Source: WRGT01 sp942493035 (GTDB lineage Bacteria; Spirochaetota; UBA4802; UBA5550). Taken from it: a DNA stretch of 64,000 bases. This document shows, one piece after another, positions 27,765 to 38,087 of this stretch. The notes beneath the pieces were generated by a model that had not been told where the DNA came from, ran no database searches, and saw nothing but the letters and a program-made list of their open reading frames with translations. Location of the stretch: assembly GCA_942493035.1 (NCBI GenBank), contig OW818666.1, positions 1,612,001 to 1,676,000 on the forward strand, read 5' to 3'. Each line of letters begins with the position of its first letter. The first letter of the stretch is position 1. The position numbers and the translations under genes are program-made.

Positions 27765-30700
27765 CTAAGGTGTCGTTAACCAATAAAATGAAGATGTATT
27801 ATATGGTTTAAAATCTTTATCATAATCCTGTCCATACGGTCTAGGGCTTCTTTTCCCTGGTCTTCCTGAATCATATTCACCCCAGGTATCCCCCTGATTA
27901 AATAAATAAATACTATGACCGCTCATCCTTCCTCCAACATTAAGTATGTTGGAATCCTGAAGCACTTCAAAAAATTTATTGTATACTTCTTTTGAACTTA
28001 ATCCTTGATTAATACTGTAACCATTTACCTTCAACGAATTATCATCGCCAATAATAGTATTTACAATATTCTGAAGGTTGTTCAGATCATTTATTGAACC
28101 CGTTAAGGATATACCATCCCCCTGTATTTTCTCATCCTTCATTAATTTCAAATACATATCACCAAATGACGCAGGTACTCCATCTTTCAGTGAACTTGTT
28201 ACAATATTCATAAAAAGTACATTCATAACACATGCTTTACTGGCAAATTTGTCTGCGAATTTTGCCACTGATTCAGGATCATTAACATCAAGTCCTTTAA
28301 TTTTTTTAAATAAATCCTTATTAGCGCTTATCATATCTTTCATTTCATTAGACAGCGGTTTATCACTCGCCTGCCATAATGTCCGTGCAAGCAGTTCTCG
28401 ATCCTCTTCTGTAACGTCAAGTCCAAGTTCTTTCTTTGTTTGTATATAGTCTACCGCCTCCTTTGAATTCTCAAATGTTGTATACCATACCCCTTTCTTG
28501 TCCATTTTCGCGTATGCCGCATCATTTTCAATCGCGCTTATTCTTCCCTCATATTCTGCAAGTTTCTTCTGCAATTCGTCCTGTGTTATTTTACCTTCGC
28601 GATACTCTTTCATTTTTTCATCTATCTGATGTTCCAGTACTGTAAGACGGGCATCTTCATTTTTATCTCTTACTGGATCATCATTATCAGAAAACAAGTT
28701 ACTTACAGATTCAACTAACCATTTACCGAAACTCTGCAGTCCGCCCAGCACCGCGCTCCCCGCGGTTGCGAGTACACTCGTCACGCTCCAGCTCTTGAGC
28801 GAATTCATCACATCGCTTCCTATCTTCCCTGCATAAGCTGACAGTAAACCGGTTATTCCTCCATTCTCTTTATTGTTATAGATTTCGCTTATGCTTTCAA
28901 ATGGTGCTGTAATGTTTGCAGCTATCCTTCCGAATATATTCGATACATTATCACTCCAGCTCCTGTTTCCATACCACAAGCCCCCAAGATATTCATCGGC
29001 CTGTTGTAATGGATCTGCAGACATCGGATCCGGTGCCGGTGCATCTCCCGGTTTACTACTATCTCCTTTCCCATCCGGCATTCCATTCAATGCATATCCT
29101 ACCATCTGAGGAAGCAGTGCTCCTACTGTACTTGCATTACCTCGGAACAGGTTCCAGTTGAACATTTCCTCATCTATTCCTTCCTGGTCTTCAAAGCCTT
29201 TTCCATCGCCAATATTATAAGCTGATGATCTTATTATTTCTGTTATCAGCTGTCCGGACTGTCCCGGGAGACCTGCAGCTCCAATCGCGCCGCCAAATCC
29301 CGATATGAGATGATCCCCCCAATTACCATTGTCAAATCCCCAGTCGCCCCAGCCTCCGTCGGTGTCTACCCACGATGAGGCCATGTCTGACAATCCCGGG
29401 ATATTCCCCACTGCGGCTCTTACTCCCATCTCTTTAACTCCGCTTCTTAAGCCGTCTTTAAACATATCATTATTCCAGCCGACTCCGCCGCCATCTTCAT
29501 AATCAATACCCTGTAATGATCCGCTAACTACCGGTGCAAAGATTCCGGCGCCTGAACCTATCAGCCCTGTCCCCACCTGAGCTCCCGCGTGCTGCCAGGA
29601 AAGCTGGCCGTCTGCCATATCAAGACCCGTCGTAAGTACACTTGCTGCAAACTGACCTATCGCTGCACCTGCCGGACCTGCCAAGAGGAATCCGCCAACC
29701 TGCGCCCCAATACTCAATGACACCATTACACTCGGCGCTCCATGAGCTATAGGCTTGTTATAACCGGTCATACCAAGCATCGCTTCACCCTCAGCCCACT
29801 CGATATAATAATCTTCAAATTTATTTCCAAGCCTGTTCTGCTCAGCATCAATATGCCGCGAGAATAATCCGCCGCCTTCACCTGCATCATTGGGATTTTT
29901 AAATGTATTATCTATCTCTCTACTCAATTTTTCAGTTTCAAGCCCTACATATGTTTCAAGCTCTGCAGCGTCAATATTTACATATGTATTTGCGTTTGTA
30001 AAGTCTATTGTTTTACCATTCAGCCCTTTTAAAGTCATCAGAAATACCGTTTCGTTTACGAAATACCTGTAATCCGAGAATTTTCTGGTCTTGTATTTAT
30101 CCCCCGTAAGAGTACTCTCGGTACAGACTTTTATACTCCACTGATTTTCAGCCTTATTTCTCCTGAACGGAGCCATGTTTATATCCTCGCCTTTTGCAAA
30201 TCCTCCAAACGCATCATATATTTTTTCATTTTGAGTTTCAAGTTGTTTATTAAATCCGGCAATTATCTCATTTAGAATATCCACCACCTTGAGGTTTTTC
30301 ATTACCCCCATGGCGCTGCTGTACTCTTTCATCTGCTCTTCGTTATGCCTTAAAAGCGATCCGTCCAGTCCAAGATTAAGTATATCCGTAAACCCTGCCG
30401 TTGTGTCTGTGCTCAGCATGCTCTGAGTCAGTATCCCTATGCTGTCTACGGGGTTGTTTTTCATCGATTCTTTCAGTATTTTATCGGTGTCTATGCTGAA
30501 CCCCGAGTTTCCCGGCATTCTGTTTTTCAGATCTTTTTCGTATTTCGATATCCGTTCATCCAGTCCGCTGTATATCCGTTCCGCGGCCTCTTTTGACGAT
30601 GCACGGGATGTCTCCTCTGTCCAGGTATTCATCTCCTGCATTATTCCGCTGTTTACTCCGGTCCACCACTCTTCTCCGTCGGCTATCATCTTCTTTGCGT

Positions 30701-33700
30701 CAAATCTCCACTTTGACCATCTGCTTTTAAATTCTCCGTAGTTCTCCTGCCACTCCTTCTTCCCGCGGTTCATTATATAAGCGGCCACTTCGCTCCAGCG
30801 GTTTTTTCTTATATCAAACTTGTCCTGCTGCTCTTCCCACAGTTTTTCCTGCAGTGATCTGCTTTGTGTAATAAGGGATTCCACTATCATCCCCTGTATC
30901 GATTTGCTGCTGCCGTTATTTACATACTCTCTTGTTATTGTTATATACCCTTCTAGTCCTCTCTGGCGCACCTCTTTATCATCTTCGGGAACAGCTGCAT
31001 TTTTGTAATTAAAGCCTACTGCGTACTCCTGTAATCCGTGATACGTCTTCTCCAGGTCGCGAAGTACTATGGTTTTATCCCGTCTTGCGTCGGCTGTGCT
31101 GCTCTCTGCAAAGTTTACAAGTCCGGCCAGGTATTCCTGCCGGTCTGCAGCCGCCCGTTCTTTCATTACTCCTATTACCGCATCTATGTTGTACAGGCGG
31201 TCATAGATTTCGTACTCTGTATCTGCGGCATAATTCCCTACAACTTTACCGTCTTTTTTCAGCTTAAGGCTGTCGTTTGTTAATGCATATGTTTCGGTTG
31301 TTGCATTCCCGTCTTTATCGAGTACTACTATCTTCCCGTTTATTACTTTGGCGTACACCGCTGCTCCGTCCAGATCAAGGCGGGCTGTTTCGCTTATATC
31401 TCTCAGTACATCAAGATTTACGCTTTCATCATCCGGTACATATCCTGTCATGCTGCTGTCGTACAGGTGGCTCAGGTCTTCATCTGTGAGGCCGTATTTT
31501 CCCTGCTTCAGGTATTTTTTTATATCTTCGATGTAGCGTACTGACGAAATCCCCTTGTATATGGATGCTTTTTCTGCATAGTCTGCTTTACTTTTACTTA
31601 TATCAGCTAAATCGGTCAGTATTGGACTCACTGCTCTTTCATAATTATTTTCGTGTTTTTTATACTTTTTCTTTCTGTCTTTCTTTTTATTCTTCCACTT
31701 TCTTTTTCCGCTGTAATTATATTTCGAAAGGCTGTCGTACTTATCATCCGCCTCTTTATACATGTAATGCCAGTAAATATAACCCGGATAGTTATCGAGT
31801 ATGGTATTCAGGTTATCTCCATCTGAAGATGTGTTGAACTCATTATAAATTCTTATTGTATCATTTTTTATTACTTCTGTAAGAGAATTAAAACTATTAA
31901 CATAGGACTTCAAACTTTTGATTTTATCTTTTAAGTTATCAATATCTCCGTTATAACCAGGGTATAGGCCATTTATTATTAATTCTGCTTTTAGTTTTTC
32001 TTCATAAACCTCTGTTTTCAAAACACAGCTGTACCATAATAATGCGTTTTCGTATTCTTTAAATTCAATTCCGTTATCAACAACCTTACCGGTTTTTAGA
32101 ATGTGATTCAGAATTTCATCCCTTGCTCTGGCAAGAGATGCTTTATATTCATCCCCTTCCCCCTCCATATCTTTCAGCTTTGAAAAATAAATATTAAAAC
32201 TATCCTTGAAATTTTCGTATATCTTCTTTGCTATCTCATACTTCTCTTTGTACAGATCCAGATCCTCTTTTACCTCAGTATTCACCTGGGCTATTCTTAT
32301 AAAAGATTTGCTCTTTCTGATAAAATCTGCTTTTAATTCTTTGTAGACAGGATCTGAATTTAATTCGACTGTATTATACTGGCTGGCTTTTGCAGCTGCT
32401 GCGGTGTCATATGCAGTTACAGCTTTATCGTACTGCTTCTTAACCTTTTCGTAATAGTCTCTTGCGTCCGGTGCGGGCAGACTGTCTCCTGCTGATGCTG
32501 AGTTTTCAAGATCGGGCGAATCTGTAATATTCTCTTTAAGATAGGGAGTATTCGCGTATTCCCATACGGCGTATGCTTTTTCGTAACTGAATTCCAGTGT
32601 CTGATAACTGCTGTATGTTGTACTGACCTCCTGCATTTTTCCGGTATACTCTTTATTTTTAGCTTCATACTTCGTGCGGGCAGCTGAAAGCTTTTTACCC
32701 TCGCTTTCAAATTCTTTTTTTGCGGCTTCATGCACTATTCTCCGGCTTTCAAGCTCGGCCAGAAGCTCGTCAGGTTTTTTTCCCGCAAGCAGATCGTAGC
32801 TCCCTTTTTTTGAATTCAATGAATCCTTTGAATCGTCAATCACCGAATTGTAGCCGGTTATTCCACCTGCGAGTTCCGAGATTTCATCATTAAGATCATC
32901 TCTCCCTGTTTCATACCCCGACACCAGTGCTGTCAATGCCGATTCAAAGCTGTATATCCCCCCTGCACCGGCAGTGTAATTATTTCCATATTTGTAATTC
33001 GTGTCCGCTTTGGCCAGAAATGCAGTTATCGAATCGGCATTTCCGGTCACAATTCCACCTTTAAGTGATTCGGAAATTGAATCAAATGCAGATTTCATCA
33101 TGTTCATTTCATCAATAATCGAATTTCCGGAATACTTTTTCCCGTCGCGCTCGGCATATGATCTGCTGTATATAATTGTCTCTCTTAAATCTGTCTCAGC
33201 GTTAAATCCGTCAAACCAACCCGTTGCCGCATCATACAGCATGGGAATTATTACTTTTGTTTCGGTTATAACTATATCGTCAGTTGTATCAGCATTTCCA
33301 GTATCTCCGGGAGTTTCGGTTTTATCAATGACTGCAATTACACTGTCCCTCCAGTTCTTCTCACCGGAACCTGTTGTATAGACCAGCTTCAGTGCCTCGG
33401 CATTTGCAAGTCCTGCAAGTGCGGCATCTGTGTATCCGGCCTGCAGATCTGCTGTTTCTGCATATGACTCCATAAATTTGTCCAGCGCGGTTGTTATATT
33501 TTCAAGTACAACCGGCAGCCCGGCTGCCTCTTCACTTGTTTCATACAAACCGTATTCAAAGCCGGGGAGTATTGCCTCGGATGTTCCGCTCATGTACAGT
33601 GTAAAATAACGTGCCGCATCTGCTTCAAGTGATTCCACGTATATTACCGGGTCATTTCCGAAATACAGCGACACTGCGTTCAATCTTCCGGCGTTTGTTT

Positions 33701-36700
33701 TAACACCGTCTTCAAGATCGCCGTCCACGCTGTCTTTCCCGAATTTTTCCTCAAGAAATGTGTCTATACCGGTTTTCAGTACTCTGTTGCGGCTGAATAT
33801 TTCAGTATAATAATAGTTTGATGCCTCGTAGATCTTAACACAATCATCAAGATAGTAAAACGCGGTTTTATCCCCTGCCAGCAAATCCCGGGCAAAACCG
33901 GTGTATTCATCTGCGGTCCCGCCGTATGCGGTTATTGATCTTTCAATATAGTCATCATCGCTTTCACCGCTGTTTCTGGTGAAACCTGTTATAAATTTTT
34001 CAAATTTAAGATATTTAATGTAAGCAGTAAATGCCGGATCAGTGCTTATAAGATTTTCACCGGATGCTCCGTTTATAAATTCTTTAATCAGCGCGTATGA
34101 AAGAAGCTCCTCTTTATCTGCTGAATCGATATCCATTTCATCTATGTATGTTTTTATATCGGAAACCTTGCCATCGGCAGAATCGGTGTTGTAAATATTC
34201 CTGTAATACGAAGGTTTTATTTTCGCAATCAGCCTCTCTCTTGCGTCTCCAGTAAGCCCTTTGGAATCCGCATAAAATCCCGGTTCAACTGCTGATCCTG
34301 CTCCAATGTATTCACCGGCATAAATCTCCGCACTAAGCAAATATTTATTCAGATAGAGCTTTTCAATAAAGAGCCCCACATTTCGTATCTTCTCTTCGGT
34401 GTGATCCTTTATAAACTTTTTGTCATCCTCTGATAATTTTTCATATGTATTAAGTATATTCTCTGCCAGTATATAATCATCCACTCCCGTTGTTTCAAGT
34501 ACGTTTGAACAGTCATCGAGAAAGACCATCAATCTTTCATTCCGTCCCGATTCAAGTGCTTTGCGGTTATAAACATCATCCACACTTCCGGCCATCTCCG
34601 GCGAAGTGTCCTTTGCCATATACCTTTGTATAAAAATTGACCGGTCGAGTTTCTCTTTAATATCAGCAATTGATAAGGCGGCTGTCTTTAAAAAATCGGG
34701 CACAGGTACACCGGTTTCAGCCAGTTTTTCCACATGTTCAATAAATGCTCCGGCAGCAGCGCTCATCCCTTCAGGTGTAAGATACTTCAGTGAATCAGCG
34801 GCAAAGGGATTATTTCCGGATATAGTTAATGCAACTTTACTGTTTATATATCCGTATATCTCCTGGAGGTAACCGTGATTAGCCAGAAGATCCTGATCCC
34901 TGCGGAAATAACCGCAGTTATTCTGTACATATGTAATTAAATCCAGATTAGAGTTATATTTATTCAGGGCCATGCTGTCGTGTGCCATTATATAATTCAG
35001 TCCGGCAATTCCGCTTAGAGACACATAATATTCCCTCAGCCATGATGCAGCATCCATATCCCCTTCTGATGCATCGGACTCCTTCTCCGATATCAGCTCA
35101 TCAAGTTCCACCCTGTCTGTTATTCCGCTTATTTCGTCATGTGTATCCGCAGCCTCTTCGGAATACTCCCTGTCGGTTTCAATCATGGTTATGTATTTTT
35201 CCCAACGGGTTTCGTCGAGACCCTGACAATTCTCTTCAAAATATTTAAGCGCGGTATAATGCTTTATATAGTTTGTGTTATCGCTGCCATAAACAAATTT
35301 CTCATTTTCGTATGCTGTTTTAAGCTTTTCATAAACAGAGCTGTAATTTTTTGTACCGGATGTATCGCATTCATCAAATGCGTTTTCAATAATCTCAAGA
35401 GCATCTGCCGAGATCTCTGCATACCGGCTGTAAAATTCATGGTCTCCGGTATATGGACTTTTAAGAAAATCATCCGGGTTAAAATTTTTGTCACGGAGTT
35501 TCTCAATTACAAGAGCTGCGGAATCCACTTTATACATAAGTGTAAAATAGACCTTGCGGATTGTCTCTGAAAGAATCTCCCGGCGGGCTGGTGTATAGTC
35601 TGTAATCAATGCCTGAAGAATACTGCTGTTCTGGTCCGCATTCTGATCCCATATTATTTCTTTTGAATTAATTATCTGTGCCGCCCATGCGGTAAGAGTG
35701 GTATCGCTCTCCTCTCCGGATAGAATATTTTTCAGTGTATTGAATCTGAACTTTGAAGTTTCATAATTTTTCACAGCAGACTGATAGTTCAAAGAGTACC
35801 CTGCAGTCATATCTGTAAAATCACTCTGCATCTGCGTTTTATACAGTTCTATATTTTTAAGATACAGCTCCCTTTCAGATTCAACTATTCTTTTCTCAAT
35901 TTCACCAATCTCTTTAATTAAATACTCTGTGTTTTCACCGTTATCAAGGAGTATAATTGATCTTTTGACTTCGGAATAATCTCTGTCTGCCTTCTGAAGT
36001 TTCTCTCCAGCAGCATTATATTTCTCTGTAAGATACTCAATACTTGAAGTATATGTCTTCCACTCTTCAGTAAGAGCCTGCGATGCCGGTTTTATCCCCT
36101 GAAGCTTTTTCAGCTCCAGTACAATGGATCCTACACCTTTAAGTGCGTTTTCGTATGCGGTTTTGGCATCTGCCATCTTCTGCTGTGCTTCAGATCTTTT
36201 CCGCTCTGTCTCTTCAGCTGTATCTTTTTTTAACTTTTCCGCGTAATCAAGAACTGATTTTGCTATATCAAGCCTGCTCTGCCAGAAAACTTTATCCCTG
36301 GCCGCAAGCTTAAGCGCAAACTCGGCTTCTGTCATTAAATAGGGATCACTCCCTCCGGCGTTGTGGAGGTATCCCTCGCCACCCTGACTTCCCAGCATGT
36401 TCTTTTCATGCATATAGATTTCAGCGTCATCTGCAATTTTTTTAAATGAATCCTCTATCTTTTTCCATCGTTCAAGTTCTGTTTTATAATAGTAGTAAGT
36501 TGACTTTCTCGAATCTGATGATGAATCATTTACTATATTTTCCCATTCAAATGATTTCAAAACATATTCACCACCAGGGAAAAGCCATGTACCGCTTTTT
36601 ATAATAGAAACAACCTGAATATTGTATTTCTCAGTTAGAACTGTACCATCACTGTTTAATGAACTTCCGGCAAACTGTGTTCTTACCTCACACTGATTCG

Positions 36701-38087
36701 GAAAGACACCAAACTGTCCGATTAAAGTTTCAATCTCCTGAAAAATATCCTGCGGCAGATAAGACTTCATTTCATTATAATTATTAAACGCATAGGAATT
36801 AACAGATTCCGCTGCCATCTTTTCAAGCCACTTGATGTTTTCAAGCGCCTCTGTATATACCTTCGAACCGTTTATAGCCATATCGACCAGTCCGCTGCTG
36901 TGGTCATTCCACTGGACTGAAAGATTATTCATGTAATTTGTAAAATCATCTCTCGATCTTATAATATTTTCTGAAAGGCTCTGCTGCTCAATACCCCATT
37001 TATCAAGAGCCTCATAGACCTCATTGCTTAATTTTGTCTCCCAGTCCAGTCTCGCCTTCTCAAGCTTCTCCTCCGATTGTCTCCATAACGCTTCTGCTGA
37101 CTGATAAGCCTCTCCAGCGCCCTGTTGCCACGAGAGCATCTGCTGATAGAGTCTATCGAGCGCTCCGTTCCACTTCTCAATACCGGTTTTGACAAGCTGC
37201 TTTAATTCATCCTCCCAGTTGTCACCCATCACAGAAAAATCGATAACACTCTGCCCTTCGTTGTCGTATGTTTTTGTAAGGATTTTATCCTCTTCGGATT
37301 TTAAACTCCCCTGTACCTCTTTTATGATACTGTCAGTCGTCTGGTCGGCACTCCCGCTGTCGCTCTGATACCGCAACGATTCAGTGTCCACCATAAGTTC
37401 ATTTATAAACTGATTTCTGCCGTTGTAGAGGATACTGTTCCGCTCTACTTCAAATTTTATTTTGAGTTCATTTTCAAATGCAGCAAGTCCCGTTTCAAAA
37501 CCGGTTTTAACATCACCGGTTAACAACTCCCCTTTATTCTTCAGATTTGCCAGAGGGGTGAGATATTGTATATCCCACGAACTGTTTAAACCGGCAAGCG
37601 AAGTGCTCACATAGCTGTCCCAGTCGTTGACAGTTTTTACGCTGGTTTCATCTCCGGCTTTAACAACACTCTCTTTCAGTTTTGAAAAATCTATCGGATC
37701 AAATACAAGATTCTCTCTTTTTAAATACCACAATCCAAGGGCATAGGATTCCGCTTTTTCATATTCGCTCTCCCAGTCTGCACGGGACTCCTCTCTGACT
37801 GTACGCAGCTCAGCTCCATCTCCACCCTGACGGATATACCTCTCCATCTCCGATACGGTACCTCGTTCCCACTCTGCCAGCATCTCCTGCTTTCCCGAGT
37901 CGAGTATATTCTGCCAGTCCTGTTCATTTATGCTCTTCTCTGCCTTATCAGCGTACATCTCAAATTTTTCACGGTCGTCTTTAAATTCCCTGAATTTGAA
38001 TTCTGCTGAAAGAGAGGTCCCCGATATAATCAGCACTGCGCTCAGGCATAACGATATAGCGGATAAGAGAGTTATCCTTTTTTTCAT
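27765..38087 (-). CDS. Giant secreted TIGR04388-like protein with putative peptidase tip
   Basis: 3440 residues, AGGAG seven bases before the ATG. A Sec signal peptide covers residues 1-28. The body is mostly charged alpha-helix and coiled coil (to about residue 2360), then a conserved block (2368-2615) shared with the orphan cassette, a glycine/alanine-rich hydrophobic region (about 2750-2950) and a variable C-terminus. I recognise the overall pattern as the leptospiral 'longest' family, whose function is unknown. The last about 155 residues contain Cys3286 (KACVMNVLF), His3392 (SGHSIYLFN) and Asp3406 (EYDSGRPG), a possible papain/C39-like triad. The start overlaps the preceding gene by 4 nt. 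Confidence 0.8.
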   Translation of the reverse strand: MKKRITLLSAISLCLSAVLIISGTSLSAEFKFREFKDDREKFEMYADKAEKSINEQDWQNILDSGKQEMLAEWERGTVSEMERYIRQGGDGAELRTVREESRADWESEYEKAESYALGLWYLKRENLVFDPIDFSKLKESVVKAGDETSVKTVNDWDSYVSTSLAGLNSSWDIQYLTPLANLKNKGELLTGDVKTGFETGLAAFENELKIKFEVERNSILYNGRNQFINELMVDTESLRYQSDSGSADQTTDSIIKEVQGSLKSEEDKILTKTYDNEGQSVIDFSVMGDNWEDELKQLVKTGIEKWNGALDRLYQQMLSWQQGAGEAYQSAEALWRQSEEKLEKARLDWETKLSNEVYEALDKWGIEQQSLSENIIRSRDDFTNYMNNLSVQWNDHSSGLVDMAINGSKVYTEALENIKWLEKMAAESVNSYAFNNYNEMKSYLPQDIFQEIETLIGQFGVFPNQCEVRTQFAGSSLNSDGTVLTEKYNIQVVSIIKSGTWLFPGGEYVLKSFEWENIVNDSSSDSRKSTYYYYKTELERWKKIEDSFKKIADDAEIYMHEKNMLGSQGGEGYLHNAGGSDPYLMTEAEFALKLAARDKVFWQSRLDIAKSVLDYAEKLKKDTAEETERKRSEAQQKMADAKTAYENALKGVGSIVLELKKLQGIKPASQALTEEWKTYTSSIEYLTEKYNAAGEKLQKADRDYSEVKRSIILLDNGENTEYLIKEIGEIEKRIVESERELYLKNIELYKTQMQSDFTDMTAGYSLNYQSAVKNYETSKFRFNTLKNILSGEESDTTLTAWAAQIINSKEIIWDQNADQNSSILQALITDYTPARREILSETIRKVYFTLMYKVDSAALVIEKLRDKNFNPDDFLKSPYTGDHEFYSRYAEISADALEIIENAFDECDTSGTKNYSSVYEKLKTAYENEKFVYGSDNTNYIKHYTALKYFEENCQGLDETRWEKYITMIETDREYSEEAADTHDEISGITDRVELDELISEKESDASEGDMDAASWLREYYVSLSGIAGLNYIMAHDSMALNKYNSNLDLITYVQNNCGYFRRDQDLLANHGYLQEIYGYINSKVALTISGNNPFAADSLKYLTPEGMSAAAGAFIEHVEKLAETGVPVPDFLKTAALSIADIKEKLDRSIFIQRYMAKDTSPEMAGSVDDVYNRKALESGRNERLMVFLDDCSNVLETTGVDDYILAENILNTYEKLSEDDKKFIKDHTEEKIRNVGLFIEKLYLNKYLLSAEIYAGEYIGAGSAVEPGFYADSKGLTGDARERLIAKIKPSYYRNIYNTDSADGKVSDIKTYIDEMDIDSADKEELLSYALIKEFINGASGENLISTDPAFTAYIKYLKFEKFITGFTRNSGESDDDYIERSITAYGGTADEYTGFARDLLAGDKTAFYYLDDCVKIYEASNYYYTEIFSRNRVLKTGIDTFLEEKFGKDSVDGDLEDGVKTNAGRLNAVSLYFGNDPVIYVESLEADAARYFTLYMSGTSEAILPGFEYGLYETSEEAAGLPVVLENITTALDKFMESYAETADLQAGYTDAALAGLANAEALKLVYTTGSGEKNWRDSVIAVIDKTETPGDTGNADTTDDIVITETKVIIPMLYDAATGWFDGFNAETDLRETIIYSRSYAERDGKKYSGNSIIDEMNMMKSAFDSISESLKGGIVTGNADSITAFLAKADTNYKYGNNYTAGAGGIYSFESALTALVSGYETGRDDLNDEISELAGGITGYNSVIDDSKDSLNSKKGSYDLLAGKKPDELLAELESRRIVHEAAKKEFESEGKKLSAARTKYEAKNKEYTGKMQEVSTTYSSYQTLEFSYEKAYAVWEYANTPYLKENITDSPDLENSASAGDSLPAPDARDYYEKVKKQYDKAVTAYDTAAAAKASQYNTVELNSDPVYKELKADFIRKSKSFIRIAQVNTEVKEDLDLYKEKYEIAKKIYENFKDSFNIYFSKLKDMEGEGDEYKASLARARDEILNHILKTGKVVDNGIEFKEYENALLWYSCVLKTEVYEEKLKAELIINGLYPGYNGDIDNLKDKIKSLKSYVNSFNSLTEVIKNDTIRIYNEFNTSSDGDNLNTILDNYPGYIYWHYMYKEADDKYDSLSKYNYSGKRKWKNKKKDRKKKYKKHENNYERAVSPILTDLADISKSKADYAEKASIYKGISSVRYIEDIKKYLKQGKYGLTDEDLSHLYDSSMTGYVPDDESVNLDVLRDISETARLDLDGAAVYAKVINGKIVVLDKDGNATTETYALTNDSLKLKKDGKVVGNYAADTEYEIYDRLYNIDAVIGVMKERAAADRQEYLAGLVNFAESSTADARRDKTIVLRDLEKTYHGLQEYAVGFNYKNAAVPEDDKEVRQRGLEGYITITREYVNNGSSKSIQGMIVESLITQSRSLQEKLWEEQQDKFDIRKNRWSEVAAYIMNRGKKEWQENYGEFKSRWSKWRFDAKKMIADGEEWWTGVNSGIMQEMNTWTEETSRASSKEAAERIYSGLDERISKYEKDLKNRMPGNSGFSIDTDKILKESMKNNPVDSIGILTQSMLSTDTTAGFTDILNLGLDGSLLRHNEEQMKEYSSAMGVMKNLKVVDILNEIIAGFNKQLETQNEKIYDAFGGFAKGEDINMAPFRRNKAENQWSIKVCTESTLTGDKYKTRKFSDYRYFVNETVFLMTLKGLNGKTIDFTNANTYVNIDAAELETYVGLETEKLSREIDNTFKNPNDAGEGGGLFSRHIDAEQNRLGNKFEDYYIEWAEGEAMLGMTGYNKPIAHGAPSVMVSLSIGAQVGGFLLAGPAGAAIGQFAASVLTTGLDMADGQLSWQHAGAQVGTGLIGSGAGIFAPVVSGSLQGIDYEDGGGVGWNNDMFKDGLRSGVKEMGVRAAVGNIPGLSDMASSWVDTDGGWGDWGFDNGNWGDHLISGFGGAIGAAGLPGQSGQLITEIIRSSAYNIGDGKGFEDQEGIDEEMFNWNLFRGNASTVGALLPQMVGYALNGMPDGKGDSSKPGDAPAPDPMSADPLQQADEYLGGLWYGNRSWSDNVSNIFGRIAANITAPFESISEIYNNKENGGITGLLSAYAGKIGSDVMNSLKSWSVTSVLATAGSAVLGGLQSFGKWLVESVSNLFSDNDDPVRDKNEDARLTVLEHQIDEKMKEYREGKITQDELQKKLAEYEGRISAIENDAAYAKMDKKGVWYTTFENSKEAVDYIQTKKELGLDVTEEDRELLARTLWQASDKPLSNEMKDMISANKDLFKKIKGLDVNDPESVAKFADKFASKACVMNVLFMNIVTSSLKDGVPASFGDMYLKLMKDEKIQGDGISLTGSINDLNNLQNIVNTIIGDDNSLKVNGYSINQGLSSKEVYNKFFEVLQDSNILNVGGRMSGHSIYLFNQGDTWGEYDSGRPGKRSPRPYGQDYDKDFKPYNTSSFYWLTTP
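30243..30985 (-). repeat. 743-bp homologous block, copy inside the giant protein gene
   Basis: Counterpart of 25581-26323, same orientation and reading frame. It encodes residues about 2368-2615. The copies are offset by exactly 4662 bp, a multiple of three. Confidence 0.9.
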
